64,000 nucleotides of DNA from Tillandsia leiboldiana (GCA_029204045.2 CM055071.1:24351693-24415692); one strand, 5' to 3'; shown: positions 41,578 through 52,266, counted from the stretch's first letter. Translations and numbers: made by a program. Notes: generated by a model from the sequence alone, not told the origin.

Positions 41578-44133
41578 TTATTTCAAAGAAAGCATACCAA
41601 TTGCTTTTCGCAAATGAATAAAACGTTTTTGATCCAAAGGTTTTGTTAAAAAGTCAGCTAATTGATCTTCAGTTGAAATATATGAAAGTTGAAGAGTATT
41701 TGATTCAACTAGCTCTCTAAGAAAATGATATCTAAGTTCAATATGTTTTGTTCTAGAGTGCAACACAGGGTTTTTAGAAATGTTAATTGCACTTGTGTTG
41801 TCACAAAGAATTGTTACCGAAGATGCTGAAATGCGGAAGTCACTCAATACGCTTTTCATCCAAATGAGTTGAGTTGAGCAACTTCCAGCTGAAATGTATT
41901 CCGCTTCGGCAGTCAAGAGTGCTATGCAATTCTGCTTTTTACTGTGCCATGCAACAAGGCAATGGCCAAGATAGAAGCATGCACCACTCGTGCTTTTCCG
42001 ATCATCCACTGATCCTGCCCAATCGGCATCTGAGTATCCAACAATGTCCAGACTTGTTCCCATAGGATACCAAATTCCGAAATTAATTGATCCTTTGATG
42101 TACCGGATGATCCGTTTCACCGCTTTCAGGTGAACCTCCTTTGGTGCTGATTGATAACTCGCGCAAATCCCAACACTAAAGGATATATCCGGGCGACTAG
42201 CCGTGAGGTAAAGTAGACTTCCAATCATACTTCTATACAGTTTCTCGTCTACATTCTCACTATGTGATTCACTTCCAAGTCCCTTGTGGCTAGTTCCCAT
42301 TGGAGTTGAAAAATCTTTACAATTTTCTAGATCAAACTTTTTGACCAACTCCAGTGCATACTTGGATTGACTCAAGTGAATACCTTCATTATTTTGTTTA
42401 ATTTGCAATCCAAGAAAATAAGACAGTTCGCCCATCATGGACATCTCAAATTCGCTTTCCATGGTCTCCGCGAATTTAGAAGCATCATTATCTTTTGTTG
42501 CACCAAATACAATGTCATCGACATAGATTTGTGCTACAATGAAATTATTTTGATAATGCTTCACAAAGAGAGTCCTGTCAGCTCCCCCTCGAGTATAGCC
42601 CTTCTCCAAAAGGTGCTTTGTTAACCTTTCGTACCATGCTCGCGGTGCTTGTTTCAGACCGTAAAGAGCCTTTTTCAAACGAAAAACATGGTTAGGTTGT
42701 TTATGATCTACAAAACCTTTCGGTTGAGCTACATAAACTTCCTCATTTAAAAACCCATTTAGAAATGCGCTCTTGACGTCCATTTGAAATAATTTGATTT
42801 TAAAATGACAAGCAATAGCAAACAATATACGAATGGACTCGAGTCTAGCTACAGGGGCGAAAGTTTCGTCAAAGTCTATACCTTCTACTTGAGAGTAGCC
42901 TTGAGCAACTAGTCGTGCCTTGTTCCTGATGATAGTACCATCTTCATCTTTCTTGTTCTTGAAGATCCATTTGGTACCTATCACATTATGTTGCTTTGGA
43001 GGCTTCGTTAATTCCCAGACTTTGTTTCGCTCAAATTGATGAAGCTCTTCCTGCATTGCTTTAATCCAGTAGTCATCCTGAAGAGCTTCATCTATTGTCT
43101 TTGGTTCGATTAAAGATACGTAGCAAGCAAATCCGCAAACCAACTGCCTTCGAGTTCTAACTCCTTCTTGTGGATCTCCAATGATGTTCGATTCCGGATG
43201 ATCCTTGGAGATTCGTAGCGTTTGTTGAAACGGAGTACTCGGAGGTACACGAGATGATTCCTGCACATCAGATAAACTAGAAGAACCATTAGATGCATCA
43301 TTAATATTGGAAGTATTATTATGAGAAGATGCACTAGCAGGAGAATCATCATCTAGAGAGATATCGAGGGTAGATTTTTCTGATTCAAAATGAGAAGCTT
43401 CATCTACTTTAACATTTATAGATTCTACGATCGTCTTAGATTCAATGTTAAATACTCGATATGCTCTGCTATTCGTAGAATAACCCAAAAAGATCCCTTC
43501 ATCACTTCGAGAGTCGAACTTTCCAAGATTTTCACGGTCACGTAAGATGTAACATCGACTCCCGAAGATACGAAAGTACTTGATATCCGGTTTTGTACTA
43601 AACCACAGCTCATATGGTGTATTCAAGGTTCCTGGGCGCAAATACACTCTGTTAATGACATAGACAGCGGTGTTCACAGCTTCAGCCCAAAAATGTAGCG
43701 GTAATTTCCGGCTATGAAGCATCACACGCGCCATCTCTTGAACAACCCTGTTTTTGCGCTCAACAACACCATTCTGCTGAGGTGTATAGGGTGCCGAGAA
43801 TTCATGTTTAATGCCATTTGAAGTACAAAAGTCAATGAATTTTGAATTTATGAATTCTCCACCCCTATCACTTCTAACACGAATGATCTTTTCATTCTTT
43901 TCAATCATAATACGATGGCAAATCTCATGAAAAGAGTCAAACGTATCAGCTTTCTCTCTCAGAAATGCTACCCAAGAAAACCGAGAGAAATCATCAACCA
44001 ATAAGAAAATATACCATTTACCTCCCAAAGATGGTTGACGAGTTGGCCAAAAGAAAAAGAAGAAAAGAAAATAGTCTACATAAACTATACAAGATTTAAT
44101 CGTAGAACGATTAAAGACAAGGAGGGGTTTCAC
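41578..44133 (-). CDS. S-B pol: partial integrase, reverse transcriptase, RNase H (851 aa frame)
   Basis: The start region is filler (residues 1-28), then integrase core from PTRQPSLGGKWYIF. D89 (SDRGGEF) and E125 (NGVVERKNR) are separated by exactly 35 residues, as in the DD35E triad, but the first aspartate segment (LLHMDLMGP in S-A), the zinc-binding N-terminus and the whole protease are missing. RT follows (WIFKNKKDEDGTIIRNKARL, LFQMDVKSAFLNG, YVDDIVFGA near residue 534). RNase H is near residue 700 on (YSDADWAG, WHSKKQNCIALLTAEAEYIS, CDNTSAINISKNP, HIELRYHFLRE). The frame is +1 relative to gag with a 23-nt overlap. Reverse transcription could work in principle; protein maturation and integration would need a helper. 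Confidence 0.93.
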   Translation of the reverse strand: MKPLLVFNRSTIKSCIVYVDYFLFFFFFWPTRQPSLGGKWYIFLLVDDFSRFSWVAFLREKADTFDSFHEICHRIMIEKNEKIIRVRSDRGGEFINSKFIDFCTSNGIKHEFSAPYTPQQNGVVERKNRVVQEMARVMLHSRKLPLHFWAEAVNTAVYVINRVYLRPGTLNTPYELWFSTKPDIKYFRIFGSRCYILRDRENLGKFDSRSDEGIFLGYSTNSRAYRVFNIESKTIVESINVKVDEASHFESEKSTLDISLDDDSPASASSHNNTSNINDASNGSSSLSDVQESSRVPPSTPFQQTLRISKDHPESNIIGDPQEGVRTRRQLVCGFACYVSLIEPKTIDEALQDDYWIKAMQEELHQFERNKVWELTKPPKQHNVIGTKWIFKNKKDEDGTIIRNKARLVAQGYSQVEGIDFDETFAPVARLESIRILFAIACHFKIKLFQMDVKSAFLNGFLNEEVYVAQPKGFVDHKQPNHVFRLKKALYGLKQAPRAWYERLTKHLLEKGYTRGGADRTLFVKHYQNNFIVAQIYVDDIVFGATKDNDASKFAETMESEFEMSMMGELSYFLGLQIKQNNEGIHLSQSKYALELVKKFDLENCKDFSTPMGTSHKGLGSESHSENVDEKLYRSMIGSLLYLTASRPDISFSVGICASYQSAPKEVHLKAVKRIIRYIKGSINFGIWYPMGTSLDIVGYSDADWAGSVDDRKSTSGACFYLGHCLVAWHSKKQNCIALLTAEAEYISAGSCSTQLIWMKSVLSDFRISASSVTILCDNTSAINISKNPVLHSRTKHIELRYHFLRELVESNTLQLSYISTEDQLADFLTKPLDQKRFIHLRKAIGMLSLK

Positions 44134-46132
44134 CTTTGCATACCCAAACCTTTTGAGTTTTGGAGTATGTTGGTAAAGGTTGAGAGATTCTCCTTGAAGA
44201 CGACGTCTTGTATGATTGATCTTTTTCTTTTGTCATCGTCTTGTTTGAGGTGCTACCAATGTTCTTTTCTTTTGAAAAATCCTTCCTTGAATTCCGGGAA
44301 GTGAGCTTATTGGTAGCAATTGCAAGATGTGGTTGATTTGTTCTTTGAGCTCCAATCTCGCAATTTCTTTCGATGTGCCCTGCAAAATTACAACGAAAAC
44401 ATACCTTTGAGCTTGACGATTCCGAAGAGGATGAGGTAGGTTTGTTGTCGTTGTTTGTCTTGAATTCCGGTGTCGGAGGAGGAGATACCGACTGAGGCAC
44501 AAAGACTGTCCCACTCGAACTTGGACTGTTTCCAGTTTGAGTGTACCCGAGGCCGAACCGATTTGTTTGACCAAGACCAAGGAGTTTATCCAACTTACTC
44601 CTTCCTAAAGAGAATTGCTGTAAGTCATCCTTGAGTTGGAGAATGGTCTCTGTCATTTCCCGTCTTTCCTGTCGGCCCTCGCCATAGAGCTTCAAGAAGT
44701 AGTTTGCTTTGTTCACCATATCTATATAGTTCTTCTCGAGCTGCTCATTGGACTCTTGAAGGGAAACATTTGCTTTTATCAAACTATCCCTTTCCACTTC
44801 AAGATCGGTCGAGAGAGAAGTTACCCTTTTTACTTCTTCTTCGAGATCCTGCAATCTCCCTCTCAACCCCTTGTTTTGCTTAGCCGGTTTCTTTAAATCC
44901 TGTAAAGATCTGTGATAGGCTAGAGCAAACTCTTCACCTTCCGAATCATCCGATTCATTGTCCATTGCATTCTTTTCAACAGTGGAGTTGGACAATGATT
45001 CAGACGTACTTGCCATAAAGCACATGAATGGTGAAGATGTGGACGCGTGGAATGCCGTGGAGCTCTTTTCTTCATCACTTGAAGATGACTCATTTGACGT
45101 TGAGTTGTCATCCCAAGTGACGACTTGCATCGCCTTCTTCTTTGCCGGATACTTGTTAGGACACTCCGTTGCAATGTGGCCGTAGCCTCGACATTTGAAG
45201 CATTGCAGTTGTCCTTCTGAACTTTTCTTATCCTTTGAGAAGTTCTCCTGCTTTCTTGACTTGTGACTTGGAGTACCCTTGCCTTTGTTCCACTTTCCGA
45301 AGGATGGAGATTTGCTTGAATTACCCCTTCGAAAGTTGCGGCGAAAATTCCTTGTCAAGAGAGCGAGCTGCTTCTCAAATTCCTCCATAGAAAGGTTCTC
45401 GTCATCGTCCGAGGAGGATGTATCCGCGTCTTCTTCCTTAGTTGTTTTCAACGCATAACCTGAAGACTTAGAAGTGGATGCTTTTCCAGAAGAATTGTTA
45501 GTATTAAAAGTCATTTCATAAGTTTGTAATGAACCAACTAATTCCTCTACACGTATTTCGTCCGGGTGTTTAATAGTTTCAATGGCAGTAACCTTTGGGC
45601 GAAATCGTTCAGGAAGAGTTCTTAAGATTTTTCTTACAATCTTAAATTCTGGAATCTTCTCTCCCAGATTAGCACATGAGTTTACGATGTCTTGCAATCG
45701 TGTATAGTAGTCCGTGAAAGATTCATTTTCTGCCATCAAGATAGAGTCAAACTTGCTCGTAAGCATCTGCAGTTTCTGAATCTTCACGAGGTTAGTTCCC
45801 TCATGTGTAACCTGGAGAACATCCCAGATTTCTTTCGCAGTCTCACATGCCGAGACGCGAGAGAATTCAGTTTGAGATAAGGCATTAAAAATAGCATTAA
45901 TTCCCTTACCATTGTAAGAAGATAACTCAAACTCTTCCTTGGTCCATTTCGACCTAGGTTTTAAGGTGTGAACATCAGAGATAAGTTCAGTTGGATTAGT
46001 CCATCCTGATTCAATAGAATGCCACACCCTTTCGTCGATGGAAGATAAAAAGGCTTTCATCCGTACTTTCCAGTACGCATAATTTGTTCCATCAAAGAAA
46101 GGGGGTCGATTGATGTTTCCACCTTCAACCAT
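44111..46132 (-). CDS. S-B gag, 673 aa, two zinc knuckles
   Basis: Intact ORF from MVEGGNINRPPFFDGTNYAY, 19 bp inside the primer site. Residues ~1-215 are the copia-type gag domain (IWDVLQVTHEGTNLVKIQKL, NLGEKIPEFKIVRKILRTLP). An acidic Ser-rich part follows (TSSSDDDENLSMEEFEKQLA), then a basic Arg/Lys part. Zinc knuckle 1 is CFKCRGYGHIATEC at ~310-323. Next come a second acidic Ser/Glu tract and a heptad-like coiled coil (~420-520). Zinc knuckle 2 is CFRCNFAGHIERNC at ~577-590. The C-terminus ends KGETPPCL with a TAA inside the TTTAATCG...CGATTAAA hairpin. Gag would form particles and bind element RNA. Confidence 0.93.
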   Translation of the reverse strand: MVEGGNINRPPFFDGTNYAYWKVRMKAFLSSIDERVWHSIESGWTNPTELISDVHTLKPRSKWTKEEFELSSYNGKGINAIFNALSQTEFSRVSACETAKEIWDVLQVTHEGTNLVKIQKLQMLTSKFDSILMAENESFTDYYTRLQDIVNSCANLGEKIPEFKIVRKILRTLPERFRPKVTAIETIKHPDEIRVEELVGSLQTYEMTFNTNNSSGKASTSKSSGYALKTTKEEDADTSSSDDDENLSMEEFEKQLALLTRNFRRNFRRGNSSKSPSFGKWNKGKGTPSHKSRKQENFSKDKKSSEGQLQCFKCRGYGHIATECPNKYPAKKKAMQVVTWDDNSTSNESSSSDEEKSSTAFHASTSSPFMCFMASTSESLSNSTVEKNAMDNESDDSEGEEFALAYHRSLQDLKKPAKQNKGLRGRLQDLEEEVKRVTSLSTDLEVERDSLIKANVSLQESNEQLEKNYIDMVNKANYFLKLYGEGRQERREMTETILQLKDDLQQFSLGRSKLDKLLGLGQTNRFGLGYTQTGNSPSSSGTVFVPQSVSPPPTPEFKTNNDNKPTSSSSESSSSKVCFRCNFAGHIERNCEIGAQRTNQPHLAIATNKLTSRNSRKDFSKEKNIGSTSNKTMTKEKDQSYKTSSSRRISQPLPTYSKTQKVWVCKGETPPCL

Positions 46133-46151
46133 TGTTCACAACCCTATTCCC

Positions 46152-46163
46152 GCTCTGATACCA
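46152..46163 (-). promoter_or_regulatory. Primer-binding site of S-B
   Basis: The minus strand reads TGGTATCAGAGC, 2 bp inside the LTR border. Confidence 0.9.
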
Positions 46164-46165
46164 CT

Positions 46166-47501
46166 TGTTGGGTCGTAAATAATACGGATCTAAATAGGGG
46201 AAGAAACACCTAGAGGGGGGTGAATAGGTGTAAACGTATAAACACTCAAAAATCGTTGCGATAAAAAACCCAATGCGGAAATGAAAATAACTCGCAAGAT
46301 TTTTACGTGGAAAACTCCATCACCGGAGTAAAAAACCACGGGACCGATAACACGGCAGAAATCCACTAGAATTAAAACACGTACAAGGTGATTTACCGTA
46401 CACACTTACGACTCAACCTTTTCCATACGCTCCTAGAGGATCTTCTCCGCTCGCTCCAGACGCTTCTCGAATCCACGATCTGCGCCCAACGCCGAATCCA
46501 CGGCGTCCAACGTCGAATCCACGACGTCCGACCGAATCCACGGTCTTCACCCAATAGCACCCTTCGATTCCACGAACGTGCCTCGCTCCGAATCCACGAG
46601 AGCGATTGAACCTTGAATCCACAAGGACACGCGAATCCACGCGCCGATTTTGGGGTAATCGTTGTTTTTGGGTGGTGATGATCCGCCGAATACTTAGATC
46701 AAAGATAGATCGGAAATACCATCTAAGTATTCATTAGTTTGATTCAACTCAAGATGTGAGTATGAAAACCTAGAATCAAACTAATCAACATAGATGAAGA
46801 AACATAGAGTATTCTCTAATGATTTCCTTTCTTCTCTATATGTGGATCTATAGCCGTATAAGATGATATATGAAAATGACGGCTATGTGGATTGACCCTA
46901 GAAAGAAAGACATAGGGTCTATTTATAGGTTAGAAACCCTAGGAAGGAGATAAGAATCAAAAACCTGCCATTTCTGGAATTTTACGGACGGCGATCCGGA
47001 TCGTGATAACTGAGATCCGGATCGTCATAACGAAACAGCCAATTCCAGAAAAACGAAGGTTCGGGATCCGGATCATGTGACTACGATCCGGATCGTTCAT
47101 ACAGTTCACCAAACATCAACGTTCGGGATCCGGATTGCGAAGCAAGATCCGGATCGTTCAAGGTAGATGGTAAACTCAACGTTCGGGATCCGGATCAAGA
47201 GACTACGATCCGGATTGCGACGATGTATGAACGAACCACCTTCGGGATCCGGATCGAACAGCCTGATCCGGATCCTGAACATGTCCCAAGTCCAGTTTTT
47301 GATTTTTATGCAATGAAAGATTCTTCCAAGTGTTTCTACACTACAAGAAGTATTCGGATCACACAAATTCTTTAGTTAAACATACCTGATCCTTTTGAAT
47401 TCTTCTTTCTTGAGATTGAGTTAAATGATCCAACTTTCTTCACCTTCAATCTTCAGGACTTGAAACTTTCACGAAACTACGCCAACTCAAATTCCGTAAC
47501 A
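46166..47501 (-). repeat. S-B 5' LTR, 1336 bp
   Basis: The minus strand runs from TGTTACGGAATTTG (47501) to CGACCCAACA (46166). Palindrome array 47275-46990, TATAAATAG 46927-46919, GTGGATTCG-type repeats 46640-46465. Confidence 0.94.
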
Positions 47502-47562
47502 AGAAGATTCCAGAATTTAAGATTGTAAGAAAGATCTTAAGAACTCTTCCTGAACGATTTCG
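47502..47562 (+). pseudogene. S-C gag, middle fragment between two insertions
   Basis: Encodes EKIPEFKIVRKILRTLPERF, continuing S-C gag after the S-B insertion. It ends with TTTCG, the target duplication of the following solo LTR. Confidence 0.93.
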
Positions 47563-48676
47563 TGTAGTGTACTGGGTTTTCCCTTTCGATTTTCCGATGA
47601 ATCCACTGTGTAGAACACCTAGTGTTGGTGTGTCTGGCCCATGGTGCATCGAAGGGGTGCCACCGATGGACCTCGTGAGACTTTGATAGCGGAATTGGCC
47701 TTCGGCTGTAATTGCCGAATTTTAGAAAAGGTTTTGGGCCAATCTGAGGTTAGATTTGGATTCAGCGCGGAAAAACGCTTGAAAACGGCTATTTGCTTGT
47801 TGAATTTGGAGTCCGGATGACCAAATGCGGGCTTCCGGAAGATTTGGGAGATTTTCGGTGCACGGGGGTGACACGTGGACCGGCCAGCGCCACGTGGCGC
47901 CCTTTTATTGGCCGGCCCACGCGGCTGGGTCCACGCAGTGGCGCGGCGGTGCATGGACCGCGGCGGGTGGACGCGTGGCGTGCCCTGGTAGGCGGGCGCA
48001 CGCGGCACGGCTCACGGGAATTGCGGGTTGGCGGTGGACCGGGCGCATGACACGTGGCGGCTTCGGATTCGTCGGTCCACGTGGGCGCGGTCCACGGGTG
48101 CGCGGGGGAGGGCGCCTCGGTACTGTGCGCGCACGTGCGCGCACAGTGGCGCCAGGCGGGGCGGTCGGCCGCACTCGAGTGCGACACGTGTCGCCTCGAG
48201 ATTGGCCGGCCGTACCTACCCCCATTGACTGCGGGGGGCCACATGGCGTGTGCGGGCCGCGGGGATCCGCTGTCTCCTGTTGTGGGGCGACGTGGCAGCT
48301 TCTGGGGATTTCGGGCGCGTCGGACGGCACGCATGCAACCGGTTTCCGGGCGCAGTGCGCCCGAAACTTGCGCCCGGAAATCCGGTTTTCTTTGTGTTGG
48401 GCTGGGCCTTTAAATAGCTCCCCCATTCGCCCCTTTAGCTTTTTTGGGCTTCTTTTCACTGGGCTTCCTTCACGGCGATTCTTCCCCTCTCAGAGCTCAA
48501 CCCTTTGGAGAAGTTTGAAGATTTTTGGAGGCACGCATCCCGAGGTTCACCATTTTACGGCGCGGCGCGACGCTTGTTCTCCGGCGATCCTCTTCGCCCC
48601 TTCTCAGTGTTTGGACTCCTCCAACCCACCCCGACCTCGGAATTCGCCGATTCTTGCGCCGTTGGACTCACGACAG

Positions 48677-49101
48677 GTAGGGCTTCAACTCTTGGGTTTT
48701 ATGGTTCCTCGATTTCCGTGCTGATCTTGGAGTTTTCTTAGCACCCATTTGACCCTTTTTCTTCGCGGACTTTTGGGACAGCACCGCAGTGTTCTTGCCA
48801 TATCTTTTCACTCGGGCGTCGGAACGAGACGATTCAAAAGGCAATTTTCATCTACGCTTCGCAAGGAGTCTCCTGGATTTTTCTCAGAATTTTCTGAATT
48901 TTACTCGAGGGTGAGAATCTCCTTTCTCTGTGGTTCCTTGTTACAGGAATTTAGTGCAGTTTGGGTTTGGGGTGTACCCCTTGTCGGATTTTTATCTCAG
49001 CGTAGGAAACTCCAAATTGGGCGTGCAGGTACTCGTTTCGACGGGCTCGTCGCAAGGATCGCGATAGTATTTTTCTTGGATTTTTCTGTCATTATTCACA
49101 G
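48677..49101 (+). other. Candidate leader introns 1-2 and exons 2-3, solo LTR
   Basis: Donor CGACAG|GTAGGG at 48676/48677, acceptor GGGACAG| at 48781, donor CGAGG|GTGA at 48910/48911, acceptor GTGCAG| at 49028, donor TCACAG|GTAA at 49101/49102. Intron 1 is 105 bp, exon 2 129 nt, intron 2 118 bp, exon 3 73 nt. Intron 3 would be 1565 bp, to CTGAGCAG| at 50666. Confidence 0.55.
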
Positions 49102-49857
49102 GTAAAAATTAGTGAATTGTGGACTGCTGGTTTGGGGGACAGATTCTGGAATTGTGGATGTTAAGCTTATGTATTTTTCCTTTGGGGTATTTTGTACAGA
49201 TTGGTGGTGTGTTGGACTGATCTTGGACTTCGCCTTTGGGAATTTTGGAATAGCGCTCGAGGTGGGTGATGTTGAGAACCTCCTGCATATGAATGTATCT
49301 AGCATTCTTGCATTATATTAAGGTTCTTTTGCTAATACTCGCACTGTTAGCAAGCTACAAGTTAATGAGTGGTGTTTCCATGTTTAGATATGCAATTTAA
49401 TTAGTTGGAATGAATGCTATAGCCATATCATATTGTGTGTTAAGGAAAGGTTTGGGCATGTGGTTAGAATGCATGTTGTGAAAGGGGTACTTGCTAGTTA
49501 ATTGTGCATCTAAATTGTATCATGTATCGTATATCATGCCCTGTGTACATCGGAGGGTCCAAACATTTAATGTTGCATATGTTAGAATAATTAAAAAGAG
49601 GTTTATCAAGTTAATGACTTTTGCATGCTTGAATGGTCACCTAGATAGGCCACCTTTTTCTGCTACACTATCATGCTGGAATTGACTTAGGAGAAACCAT
49701 GTTGCATTCTTTCTTCAGTCACTTAGACATAGGGGATATTATGCTCGGGTTAGAGCAGGGGCTGGGTTAGTGTAGTCAGATACTTGGGTTTCGGGGAGAG
49801 GGTTTTGGGCTTCCTTTGGGAGACGGTACTTTTCCTTATAGAGCGGAGTGCGCGATT

Positions 49858-50105
49858 TGCAGACTTGAGACCCTGGGACTCCTGTCCCATATCGGTGTTA
49901 TGTGTAGGCTGGCATACCCGATTTGGCAGACATTGAGAACCCTACCCCTTATCGGTGCTATGCGTAGGCTGGCATACCCGATTTAGCAAACCTTGAGACT
50001 CCTGTCCCATACCGGTGTTATGCGTAGGCTGGCATACCCGATTTGGTAGACATTGAGACTCCTATTCCACACCGGTGTTATGCGTAGGCTGGCATACCCG
50101 ATGTG
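49858..50105 (+). repeat. 60-bp tandem repeat in solo LTR, about 4 units
   Basis: Units contain GTGTTATGCGTAGGCTGGCA followed by TACCCGATTTGG. They differ at several positions, so the array is old. It lies in candidate intron 3. Confidence 0.85.
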
Positions 50106-50680
50106 GCTGGCTTCGATTCTCTGATGCATACATTTAGCTATCTTTAGCTGGGCAGGTAGAGGCATATTAGTGGTAGCTTTTATCAGGAGTCATACTCTTA
50201 GTTACTGCATCTATTCCTTTAGCCTCTGGTAGACCTAGTGGGCAGGTAGGAGTTCGTGTTGAGGTTTACCCACTAGGGGAGGCTACTGTCTTTATTGTAG
50301 TACTGACCCCCACTGTTTTTCCCTTTTCTTGTCCCCTTTGTTTTGCAGAGTCATCTGCCGGAGTTGCGGGGCCTTCCTACCAGGATCGAGGTAAGAGGAT
50401 CGCCGACTAGATAGCTGCTACCCCGAGCTCGAGTTTTTGGTAGTTTTGTTGTATCCCCAGTACACTCAGACGGTTGTATTTTCCTTTTATTTTGGGTCTG
50501 GCTGCGGCCAGTTGGTTGTATATATTTCGTGAGCTGGGAGAGACACTTGTATATTTTTTTGTTGAGAGCTTACTGTACTTTCATTTCCAGCATTTGTCTG
50601 AGTTGTATTAGTTTTTAGTTCAGCTCTGTTTTATGCTCCTTTATTACGTGTTTTACATCTGAGCAGGTTATCAGCGCTTC

Positions 50681-50706
50681 GTGTACACGGAAAATTCCGT
50701 GTGCAC
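50681..50706 (+). other. U5 stem-loop in solo LTR
   Basis: GTGTACACGGAA pairs with TTCCGTGTGCAC (12 pairs, one T-G) around AA. It is 14 nt after the acceptor at 50666 and directly before GGCGGATCTG. Confidence 0.75.
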
Positions 50707-50756
50707 GGCGGATCTGTGGACGGGCCCGGGTTCTGGTTTACACCCGGGGCGTGACA

Positions 50757-52250
50757 TTTCGCCCAAAGGTTACTGCCATTGAAACTATTAAACACCCGGA
50801 CGAAATACGTGTAGAAGAATTAGTTGGTGCATTACAAACTTATGAAATGACATTTACTACTAACAATTCTTCTGGAAAGGCATCCACTTCTAAGTCTTCA
50901 GGTTATGCGTTGAAAACAACTAAGGAAGAAGACGCGGATACATCCTCCTCAGACGATGACGAGAACCTTTCTATGGAGGAATTTGAGAAGCAGCTCGCTC
51001 TCTTGACAAGGAAGTTTCGCCGCAACTTTCGAAGGGGTAATTCAAGTAAATCTCCATCCTTCGGAAAGTCGAACAAAGGCAAGGGTACTTCAAGTTACAA
51101 GTCAAGAAAGCAAGAGAACTTCTCAAAGGATAAGAAAAGTTCAGAGGGACAACTACAATGCTTCAAATGTCGAGGCTACGGCCACATTGCAACGGAGTGT
51201 CCCAACAAGTATCCGGCAAAGAAGAATGCGATGCAAGTCGTCACTTGGGATGACAACTCAACGTCAAATGAGTCGTCTTCAAGTGATGAAGAAAAGAGCT
51301 CCACGGCATTCCACGCGTCCATATCTTCACCCTTCATGTGCTTTATGGCAAATACATCCGAGTCGTTGTCCAACTCCACTGTTGAAAAGAATGCAACGGA
51401 CAATGAATCGGATGATTCGGAAGGTGAAGATTTTGCTCTAGCCTATTACAGACCTTTACGGGATTCAAAGAAACCGGCTAAGCAAAACAAGGGGTTGAGA
51501 GGGAGATTGCAGGATCTCGAAGAAGAAGTAAAAAGGGTAACTTCTCTCTCGACCGATCTTGAAGTGGAAAGGGATAATTTGATAAAAGCAAATGTTTCCC
51601 TTCAAGAGTCCAATGAGCAACTCGAGAAGAATTATATAGATATGGTGAACAAAGCGAACTACTTCTTGAAGCTCTACGGCGAGGCCCCACGGGAAAAATT
51701 GGAAATGACAGAGACCATTTGCCAACTCAAGGATGACTTACAGCAATTTTCTTCTGGAAGGAGTAAGTTGGATAAACTTCTTGGTCTTGGTCAAACAAAC
51801 AAGTTCGGCCTCGGATACAATCGAACTGAAGACAATTTTAGTTCGGTTGGGACAGTCTTTGTGCCTCAGTCGGTATCTCCTCCTCCGACACCGGAATTCA
51901 TGACAACCAACGACAACAAGCCTACTTCATCCTCTTCGGAATCGTCAAGCACTAAGGTATGTTTTCGTTGTAATTTTGCAGGGCACATTGAAAGAAATTG
52001 CAAGATTGGAGCTCAAAGATCAAATCAACCACATCTTGCAACTGCTACCAATAAGTTCACTCCCCGGAACTCAAAGAAGGATTTTTCTAAAGAAAAGGAC
52101 ATTGGTAGTACTTCAAACAAGACAATGACAAAAGAAAAAGATGAATCATACAAGACGTCTTCATCAAGGAAAACTTCTCAACCATTGCCAACATACTCCA
52201 AAACTCAAAAGGTTTGGGTATGCAAAGGTGAAACCCTTCCTTGTCTTTAA
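50757..52250 (+). CDS. S-C gag, 3' part (interrupted gene)
   Basis: Open frame from RPKVTAIETIKHPDEIRV through zinc knuckle 1 (CFKCRGYGHIATEC, about 51159-51200), the acidic Ser tract, the coiled coil (LIKANVSLQESNEQLEKNYI) and zinc knuckle 2 (CFRCNFAGHIERNC, about 51961-52000) to GETLPCL and TAA at 52248-52250. About gag residues 176-673. Apparent starts upstream are inside the solo LTR. The gene as a whole is split by two insertions and a gap, so no intact protein is expected. Confidence 0.9.
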   Translation, partial: FRPKVTAIETIKHPDEIRVEELVGALQTYEMTFTTNNSSGKASTSKSSGYALKTTKEEDADTSSSDDDENLSMEEFEKQLALLTRKFRRNFRRGNSSKSPSFGKSNKGKGTSSYKSRKQENFSKDKKSSEGQLQCFKCRGYGHIATECPNKYPAKKNAMQVVTWDDNSTSNESSSSDEEKSSTAFHASISSPFMCFMANTSESLSNSTVEKNATDNESDDSEGEDFALAYYRPLRDSKKPAKQNKGLRGRLQDLEEEVKRVTSLSTDLEVERDNLIKANVSLQESNEQLEKNYIDMVNKANYFLKLYGEAPREKLEMTETICQLKDDLQQFSSGRSKLDKLLGLGQTNKFGLGYNRTEDNFSSVGTVFVPQSVSPPPTPEFMTTNDNKPTSSSSESSSTKVCFRCNFAGHIERNCKIGAQRSNQPHLATATNKFTPRNSKKDFSKEKDIGSTSNKTMTKEKDESYKTSSSRKTSQPLPTYSKTQKVWVCKGETLPCL

Positions 52251-52266
52251 TCGTTCTACGATTAAA
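52246..52266 (+). other. Hairpin at the S-C gag-pol junction
   Basis: TTTAATCG - TTCTA - CGATTAAA, a perfect 8-bp stem with a 5-nt loop. The gag stop TAA (52248-52250) is in the 5' arm and a second in-frame TAA (52263-52265) in the 3' arm. The same sequence is in S-B. Confidence 0.8.

Larger units (their letters stand above)
36642..47501 (-). mobile_element. S-B: minus-strand Sirevirus-like element with intact gag, pol and third ORF
   Basis: 5' LTR 47501-46166, primer site 46163-46152, gag 46132-44111, pol 44133-41578, promoter-like palindrome block 40640-40484, third ORF 39904-38426, two polypurine tracts, 3' LTR 37606-36642 (cut by the gap). It is inserted in S-C gag: AGAAGATTCCAGAA follows at 47502, continuing the gag reading GEKIPEF. 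The left TSD copy is lost in the gap. Coding capacity is good except for the missing protease and integrase N-terminus. Confidence 0.9.
47558..50761 (+). mobile_element. Gypsy solo LTR in S-C gag, TSD TTTCG
   Basis: LTR 47563-50756 (3194 bp) from TGTAGTGTACTGG to CCCGGGGCGTGACA. TTTCG at 47558-47562 and 50757-50761. Removing it restores the gag reading ...LPERFRPKVTAIET. TATA-like TTTAAATAG at 48409. Candidate exons: 1 to 48676, 2 48782-48910, 3 49029-49101, 4 from 50667. Stem-loop 50681-50706. Confidence 0.95.

Noticed and set aside
44077..44133. D20 of the S-B pol frame as the first integrase aspartate
   Set aside because: It lies in filler sequence, 10 residues before the conserved PTRQ instead of 4, and lacks the HMDLMGP context of S-A.
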